Source: Phaeosphaeria sp. MPI-PUGE-AT-0046c (Eukaryota; Ascomycota; Dothideomycetes; Pleosporales; Phaeosphaeriaceae). From it: 64,000 bases of DNA. The stretch spans positions 1,302,001 to 1,366,000 of the forward strand of contig JAGTJN010000002.1 of assembly GCA_020747045.1 (NCBI GenBank), written 5' to 3'. The translations under genes were made by a program, and so were the position numbers. The notes below the pieces were generated by a model. It did not search any database. It saw nothing but the letters and a program-made list of their open reading frames with translations, and was not told where the DNA came from. How positions within the stretch are numbered: position 1 is the stretch's first letter; each line of letters begins with the position of its first letter. Of this stretch, positions 59,684-64,000 are shown in pieces.

Positions 59684-61495
59684 CTACGGCCATGGGGGCG
59701 TACTGTCCTTCCCTCCAATCGACTCGAACATAGGTCTGAACAACTCACACCTCGCGTCAAAATCCCTCTGCGGCAACACCGTCACTCCACTTCCCCTTAC
59801 ATGTCCAACATCTCCAAACACACCCAGACTCCAATCCCCCGTGACCTGACTCGCATTCCCCATATTCAACAACCCACCACTTGTCTCATCATATGCACCA
59901 ACGAGTACTTCTCCCTTCCTCCCCGATCCTACCGCATTCCATCCTGGTCCTGCATACGGATTCTTCGCGAACTTAGCCCATATGCTCTGCATAGTCCTTC
60001 CCAGCGCGTCCTGCTGCGTCGTTGCATTCGCCTGGGGAAACGTGCGAAACACAAGCATAACTTCCGACGCATGATACGCGCCGAGATTCTGATAGACCTG
60101 CTGATTCGCAAAAGACGCATTGAAGTAATACCGCCATGTCGGAATCCCAATTGCTGCACTGGCATTCGCCCAATACGCCTGAGGACATAGGAACGTCAAC
60201 TCGCCATAGATCTCTGCAATGGTGTCGTATTGCGAGGCATTGCTGTTGTCTACGAGCGGATATGCGTCTCGGATAGCCGGTATGAGGTCAGGAAACTTGT
60301 TGCCGAAAGTTTTATTCAGGAAGGTGTCGAGGTCGGTTTGGTTGACGACGAAAAGGCGGCCTTCTTGCGCGTTTGTGCCACCGAGAACGGGGATTGGGGC
60401 AATGTTCCCTGACAAGCGGCGTTGGGCGGGGTCGTCTACAAAGGTAACGTTATCAGCCACAGGAGCGCTTATCAGTGTGTTCTCGTTTACAATGGTTTGG
60501 AGAGTCGTGGCACTCGCAGCACGCACGCAGGTCAAGTTGTTGGCGTAACTTCCTGGGCAGCCGAGTTGGGAGGTGATGTTGTTCCACGCAATAGTGCTGT
60601 TGGCGTTGGCTGAGGTTCTATATGTGTACTGTCCACTTTCAAGAATAGCAGCTCGGAAAGGTGGGGCACTGTCTTTGTCGTAGCTAGTTAGGTGCGCGTC
60701 GATGGAATAGCCTCCTGCACTTTCGCCGAAGATCGTCACTTTACAAGGATCGCCACCAAATGCATGAATATTGCGCTGTACCCAGTCGAGAGCGAAGCGC
60801 TGATCTATGAATCCGAGATTGCGTTCTGTGATTGGGATTTCCGGGGAGCCGGGAAATCCAAATACTGCGAACTGTCAGAAATGCATAGAAAAGAGATGAG
60901 TCAAAACCTACGATTGGTTCGATAGTTCGATGTCACAACAATGACATCTTCGTAAGCTGCGAAAGAGCTGCCATCGTAGGATGGCACTCCTCCATGTCCG
61001 AACTGAAGTGAACCGCCAAAGATCCAAAACAATACAGCTCTGCCGGCACCAGCTATTGGTCCCGAGGGCGCATAGACATTGAGGTATAAACAGTCCTCGG
61101 ATTCCTCAGGTGCAGGATTATTCCAGATAGTACGCAAGAAATCTGAGTTCTTTTTGGGGTCTGTGAATCTCCATCAGCTGATAGGAGCAAATTGCTCGGA
61201 GACGTTACATACATCGAAATTGCTGCATACATGCCGGCTTGAAGGCAGTGGCGTTGAGAGGTTCAACGAGCCGAGATGGAGGTTGCGGTAGGGAGAACCT
61301 CTTCGGTGGGTCTGCGAATGGGATTCCAAGAAATTGGTTTACCGGTCCCAACGCTGCGGGCAAGGACGTAGTCTTGCCGACTATCAGACCAGCATTGATC
61401 GTTGCGGTCGGCGCATGGTTGCAATTTGAAACAGCCGATGCTGGGAAAAGGCTGAAAAGATAGAGCAACGAGTGGCTGGTAAAGTAGCTCCACAT
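59684..61495 (-). CDS. Secreted type-B carboxylesterase/lipase
   Basis: The exons are 61495-61213, 61160-60912 and 60864-59684, with introns of 52 bp (GTATGT..CACAG, phase 1) and 47 bp (GTAGGT, CTGAC, GCAG, phase 1). The product is 570 aa. A signal peptide (MWSYFTSHSLLYLFSLFPAS) predicts secretion. Family motifs appear in order: NQFLGIPFADPPKRF, SEDCLYLNVYAP, NYRTNLFGFPGSP, and the nucleophile FGESAGG with Ser226. Glu345 (GTNAQEGRLF) and His442 (GAYHASEVMLVF) complete the Ser-Glu-His triad. Several N-glycosylation sequons are visible (for example NSTI, NLTC, NKTF). The substrate could be a lipid, a plant ester or a small xenobiotic ester; sequence alone does not decide. It is convergent with the DUF3237 gene. 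Confidence 0.95.
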
Positions 61496-62587
61496 TTTGA
61501 GATGATTTTGGTGTTCCTGTGACCAACCTACCTGTACTGATGGATCATCGGCTTTTTAAGAGATGACCGGCAGCCTGATATCAACATGCTGGCTGCATGC
61601 AGCTGTTCAATGACCGAACGCCCGGCTCAAAGAGGCAGGTCGAGTGGCAAGATTAGACATGCAGTACCTTGCATCTACTTTTTTGACGTGGTGTCATGTA
61701 CCGGCATACATGTCGGAGAGGTTGCATCTTGTCAAGGACAATGGCCCGTATCTGTAGGAGAGGGCACATTGGTATTCAGCTTTAGGTGAATCAAATTTCA
61801 TTCCGGGACGGGTGAACCTTTCCAGAACCGCCATGAAGCAAGACATTGCCCTGGATTTTCCGAGGCTAAGGACGTGTAGATAGCATGGCATTGGTTCGAA
61901 GTTGTGGTAGGTGGTGGTTGGGCGCCGCGGGGTAAATCCTCCGACCACGACTAGCTGCAGATCAACGCCACCCAAGTTACATTGTTACCGTCATCCCTGG
62001 CTTCTCATGCCGGCAACCGAAATACGTGCTCGAATGTTACACGCAGCGACCAAAGTTGCGGCTCGCATATTCGGGAGTTGAGGGCCTACACCAGAGAAGT
62101 GAAGTACCGCCAGTCAGGTACTTCCCTCCTGATCTACACCCGTGCGATCAACATTCTTGTAGCCAGACGCACAAGGACTGCATGTTGTACAGTTTTCATC
62201 TCCCAGTCTTCAAGAAACAGCGATATTAAGTGCGCTTTGACGGCGCTGTACGCCGGCTCATTCCGAGACTGATACCGCTCTGTACAAGGCTCTGGGTTTA
62301 GGCCAATCATTACGATATGAAGTCAAGGTTGCCCAGGCATGTTCTAAACACTTTACTTACAGAGCACAGAGGTAGTACGGTCAATACCTTTCGGAGGCTG
62401 TATGAACAATGATGTCCCTGGTCAATGTTCGCTTACCCTCGTCAGCTGTGGTGTCTAGCCTCCCGCCCCTCGGTCTTCGAGCACAGTATCGAAGTTCCAA
62501 GTGCCATCTGTACAGCCCCTTAATTCGAGTGTTATTGATCAACCTTGTTTCACAGGATTTCATACAACAGCTTCCATACCATCGAGA
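61496..62587. other. Intergenic region, no gene seen
   Basis: This 1.1-kb spacer is upstream of the carboxylesterase and downstream of the truncated EIRNRIY gene. No frame with family resemblance was found on either strand, including the place where the missing C-terminal part of that gene would be expected (62280-62587). Confidence 0.4.
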
Positions 62588-62888
62588 TTACCCAATTTTG
62601 ACTGAGCGAGAGATGCAGACCATACATCTGACTCTTTTTCCGTCTCCTGGCCTGTAGCGAAGAATTCTGCCGTTATTGAAAAGGGCAATCGTCACAGGTA
62701 AATCAAGAATGTAGCCGTATATGCGGTTTCGAATTTCTACCAGGTGAGACATTGGAAAAAGATAGGTGGCAATTGTGCGGAAATTTACCTCCAAGTGTAC
62801 CCAGCAGACTTGCATTGGCAGATTTGTATGCCTTTGGTATGGCTGCAGCGCCAGATGCCAACTCGTGCGTACTGTTCGCAGTAGACAT
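62588..62888 (-). pseudogene. Truncated EIRNRIY-type protein gene
   Basis: Exons 62888-62789 and 62736-62588 join over a 52-bp intron (GTAAAT..GGTAG, phase 1) to give only 82 aa. The junction creates SLLGTLGEIRNRIYGYILDL, a textbook N-terminal box of the large fungal EIRNRIY family. The second block expected ~60 residues later (a TCRQIRxEALPLY-like segment) is missing, and no continuation was found in the next 300 bases. It is therefore probably a remnant, or a very short derived gene. A relative that is complete in layout lies at 26441-27438. Confidence 0.55.
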
Positions 62889-64000
62889 GGCATCGATTTT
62901 TCGGCGGCTGGATGTAAGTTGAGTGGAGTCTTTGGAATGGAAGTGAGGTTATGTGGGGAGAGACACATTAGAACGGAGAAATTGAGAGACACTGCCCTCA
63001 GACGAAACGCTCGCTGCCTTATCTTGGCGGTGAAGGGCCGCTCCTATCATATTTAGGTTCAATAGGTAGAACAGTAGAAGATTTCAACACTCACTTGATT
63101 ATACTCGAGAGCGGTCTAAGAATATATACTACACTAATCTCCGCAATCGTGTTGATGATCACAACAATTTAGGTTGATTTTGATCTAATGAACATTGACC
63201 CATGTTAAATACACATCTGAAAAAGTCTACGGCGCGACTGGGATGAAAACACAAACGCGGAGCACACTTACTGTTGAATCTGTCTAGTAGCAGTCTGGTT
63301 CGGTTTGATTGTATAGCAACATGGTGTCTCCCTCGCAAGATAGCAGGAATCTTGTTGAAGAAAAGGAACTGCCGATTCACCATCTGAATTGCTGACGATG
63401 TGGAAACGGACGGTGAATGATGTGTTGTACCAATCGTCCTTTCACCTTTCTACTAGAATTAGGCGAAAGCTAAACCTTACTTTATGGTGCAAGGCCAAAA
63501 TTGGTCATTTAGGGCTATTACCAGGGCAATCTTGTACATTCACAATGCTTGTCGGCGGCCACGGCTCGCTCATGTGCTGAAATAGTTCTTCAACTTTGCC
63601 GTTACAATGGTAATATTTGGCTTCGCCACCATCATAACGTATTCAACTCAACCAGCATCATGTGCATGGCGATGATACCATTTCAGATCCCGACATCCAT
63701 GAATGATGGTTGTCGAAGACACAACAAGCATGCGCCTTTGCTGAACCTGCCCGGAGGCGTTTTAAACCCGCATACTTCCCACTCCCGTGAACATCGCTAA
63801 TGTGTATGTGCAGAGATACGGAACCTAACATACAGCTTTGTGGCATCTGAGCATTGTGCTCTATTAACCACATACCAGCAGGTAGACATATTAGGTGTAG
63901 TAATATCAAACTCAAAGGACATTGAGTTCAGGCAACGAGAGTCACTAGGCCTCACCCATTTCTGCACTCAGCTTCACAAAGAGTTCCTGTCCATTCATCT
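62889..64000. other. Right edge, no gene seen
   Basis: The last 1.1 kb is AT-rich with only short frames on both strands. Nothing recognisable was found. A gene lying mostly outside the window could begin here. Confidence 0.4.

Noticed and set aside
1..64000. tRNA, rRNA, CRISPR, transposon and origin signals
   Set aside because: No tRNA-like T-loop/B-box pairs, rRNA blocks, spaced repeat arrays, transposase or reverse-transcriptase motifs were seen on either strand; a covariance-model and repeat-library search would be needed to be certain.

Overview
The window is nuclear DNA of a filamentous ascomycete (Pezizomycotina, perhaps Dothideomycetes). The evidence is dense, strand-mixed single genes, short introns (41 to 147 bp, most near 50 bp, with GT..CTRAY..AG signals), a pentafunctional AROM gene, a HET-domain gene, a UstYa/DUF3328 gene and a Ste7-type MAP kinase kinase. 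The class-level placement is inference. I rebuilt the genes by joining open frames at splice sites and requiring both phase and family motifs to fit. All positions come from reading the sequence; nothing was searched against a database.

Layout. 0-6 kb: a 901-aa low-complexity nuclear-like protein convergent with an alpha/beta hydrolase. 6-12 kb: an intronless 1902-aa phospholipase D. 12-16 kb: a decayed duplicated coding remnant, a small four-helix membrane protein and an F-box protein with a C-terminal cysteine cluster. 16-26 kb: an MFS permease of the Dal5/Tna1 type, then pyroglutamyl peptidase I and AROM sharing a divergent promoter. 26-33 kb: a serine-rich small protein, an EIRNRIY-type protein, a 15-bp tandem repeat, an S/T-P-x-K-rich basic protein and mitochondrial NADP isocitrate dehydrogenase. 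33-40 kb: a five-exon secreted orphan, a second F-box protein and a HET-domain protein with eroded signature motifs. 40-52 kb: Ste7-type MAPKK, a solitary UstYa-like protein, Spt6 (with a GC-AG intron), a TDP2-like phosphodiesterase and the dynactin subunit Arp1. 52-64 kb: a long regulatory-looking gap, a Par32-like protein with three GRGGAGN repeats, a Bsc6-like MFS protein, a PY-motif protein, a secreted DUF3237 protein tail-to-tail with a secreted carboxylesterase, and a truncated EIRNRIY relative.

The genes do not form one pathway. Core housekeeping genes (AROM, Idp, Spt6, Arp1, PLD, Ste7) are interleaved with fast-evolving accessory genes (HET, F-box, EIRNRIY, UstYa, secreted proteins). 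I found no secondary-metabolite core enzyme, no transposon, no tRNA or rRNA and no CRISPR. No clear new multi-gene system is visible. The best candidates for novelty are the orphan secreted protein, the F-box/zinc-cluster-like protein, the solitary UstYa gene and the S/T-P-x-K protein.
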